The notes under the pieces: model-generated
Seen by the model: the letters and a program-made list of their open reading frames with translations, nothing else
Database searches by the model: none
What the model was told of the DNA's origin: nothing
Position numbers and translations under genes: made by a program
From: Verrucomicrobia bacterium UBA1211
GTDB lineage: Bacteria; Verrucomicrobiota; Kiritimatiellia; RFP12; UBA1067
Assembly: GCA_002309585.1 (NCBI GenBank)
Contig: DBXN01000027.1
Span: 1-6,252 of the forward strand
Direction of reading: 5' to 3'
DNA length: 6,252 nucleotides
Shown: piece after piece, positions 5,321 through 6,252 of the stretch
Layout of the letters: every line of letters starts with the position of its first letter
Position numbering within the stretch: the stretch's first letter is position 1

Positions 5321-6196
5321 ATGGGCGCGACGATACTGGACGGGAAAAAACTGGCCGCCGAGATGCGGGCGGATATCGCGGCGCAGGTCGCGAAACTCAA
5401 GGCGGAGCGCGGGATCACCCCCGGTCTGGGCGTGATCCTGGTCGGGATGAACCCCGCCTCGATCTCCTACGTGACCGCCAAGGAGAAGGCGTGTGCCGAT
5501 GCCGGCATGCTCTCGCGTGACATCCGCCTGCCGGAGAGTGCCACGCAGGGGGAGGTGATCGCCGCCGTAAGCGACCTGAACGGGGATCCCGCCGTCCACG
5601 GGATCTTGGTCCAGTTGCCGCTCCCGAAGGGGATCGATGAGAGCGCGGTGATCAACGCGATCGCCCCGGAGAAGGATGTGGACGGTTTCACCCCGGTCAA
5701 CGTGGGCCGGATGATGATCGGCGAGCGCTGTTACCTGCCCTGCACCCCGCACGGAATCATCCAGATGCTGGTGCGCGCCGGGGTCGTGACCTCCGGGAAA
5801 CACGCCGTTGTCATCGGCCGGAGCAACATCGTCGGGAAGCCGGTCGCCCACCTGCTGATGCGCAAGGCCGAAGGAGGCAACGCGACGGTCACCGTCTGCC
5901 ACACCGGCACGCGGGACCTCGCCGCCTTCACCCGTCAGGCCGATATCCTCATCGTCGCGGCGGGCCATCCCCAGACGGTGACTGGCGAGATGGTCAAGCC
6001 CGGCGCGACGGTGATCGATGTCGGTGTCAACCGGATCCCCGACCCCTCCCGTCCGAAGGGCTACCGCCTGGCGGGGGATGTCGATTTCGATTCCGTCAGC
6101 CAGGTCGCCTCCCTGATCACGCCAGTTCCCGGCGGGGTCGGCCCGATGACCATCACCATGTTGCTCTACAACACCCTCGCCGCCGCGCGCGCGTGA
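5321..6196 (+). CDS. folD: Methylene-THF dehydrogenase/methenyl-THF cyclohydrolase (FolD)
   Basis: This bifunctional cytoplasmic enzyme interconverts 5,10-methylene-, 5,10-methenyl- and 10-formyl-tetrahydrofolate (EC 1.5.1.5 and 3.5.4.9), feeding purine and formyl-methionine synthesis. It has 291 residues; E. coli FolD has 288. Active-site residues are intact and numbered as in E. coli: Tyr50 and Lys54 in SYVTAKEK, Gln98 in VQLPLP, and Asp121 in KDVDGF. The N-terminal catalytic domain covers about 1-140; the Rossmann NADP-binding domain includes GRSNIVGKP at 166-174. The C-terminal signature PVPGGVGPMT is at 268-277. The ATG is fixed by AGGAGGTG. The gene is 10 bases after the LUD gene and likely shares its transcript, though no direct pathway link to the glycosidase is apparent. 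In some anaerobes FolD also serves the methyl branch of the acetyl-CoA pathway; nothing here shows that. No terminator is visible in the 56 bases downstream. Confidence 0.97.
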   Translation: MGATILDGKKLAAEMRADIAAQVAKLKAERGITPGLGVILVGMNPASISYVTAKEKACADAGMLSRDIRLPESATQGEVIAAVSDLNGDPAVHGILVQLPLPKGIDESAVINAIAPEKDVDGFTPVNVGRMMIGERCYLPCTPHGIIQMLVRAGVVTSGKHAVVIGRSNIVGKPVAHLLMRKAEGGNATVTVCHTGTRDLAAFTRQADILIVAAGHPQTVTGEMVKPGATVIDVGVNRIPDPSRPKGYRLAGDVDFDSVSQVASLITPVPGGVGPMTITMLLYNTLAAARA

Positions 6197-6252
6197 CGTG
6201 GGAGAATCTTTTTAACGCCGATAATTCCGATCGTCTCGCTAACGTTCGACGG

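Noticed and set aside
5162..5968. A 268-codon minus-strand frame across the LUD-folD junction
   Set aside because: It overlaps two well-supported genes and has no recognisable domain or start signal.
6197..6252. Terminator or next gene start after folD
   Set aside because: There is a TTTTT at 6211-6215 but no stem before it, and no start codon with a ribosome binding site. An imperfect CCG-ATCG/CGA-CGG dyad at the edge is too weak and truncated to call.

Overview
The window is a GC-rich, gene-dense bacterial segment of about 6.25 kb with every recognisable gene on the + strand. It looks chromosomal and mostly housekeeping. The Shine-Dalgarno sites (AGGAG cores), a factor-independent terminator and type II fatty-acid synthesis genes mark it as bacterial. 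A secreted multi-domain family 2 glycosidase, together with the GLSLG form of FabD, hints at a polysaccharide-degrading member of the Planctomycetes-Verrucomicrobia-Kiritimatiellota group. That placement is an inference from resemblance only.

Left block (1-2210): a leader of about 144 bases with a 7-bp dyad, then fabD (malonyl-CoA:ACP transacylase, GTG start at 145), fabG (3-oxoacyl-ACP reductase, ATG at 1091) and acpP (acyl carrier protein, ATG at 1898). FabD loads malonate onto the phosphopantetheine arm of AcpP. FabG reduces the 3-oxoacyl-ACP made at each elongation cycle. A GC-rich hairpin sits between fabG and acpP, and a strong intrinsic terminator follows acpP. No fabF follows, although a condensing enzyme is often found there.

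Intergenic region (2211-2383): about 170 bases with three short inverted repeats and a good sigma-70-like promoter (TTGCGT, 17 bases, CATAAT), leading into the next transcription unit.

Right block (2384-6196): a signal-peptide-bearing GH2 glycoside hydrolase, a solitary LUD-domain (LutC/YkgG-like) protein with a four-cysteine C-terminal cluster, and folD (methylene-THF dehydrogenase/cyclohydrolase). They are spaced 5 and 10 bases apart and probably share a transcript, though no metabolic link among the three is evident. The last 56 bases (6197-6252) hold no feature I can support and no visible terminator.

I found no RNA gene, CRISPR array, insertion sequence, phage gene or defence system. 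The window is largely ordinary. The points worth a second look are the leader and intergenic dyads, the FabD and FabG active-site and cofactor-site variants, the LUD protein's cysteine cluster, and the odd grouping of the right-hand genes.
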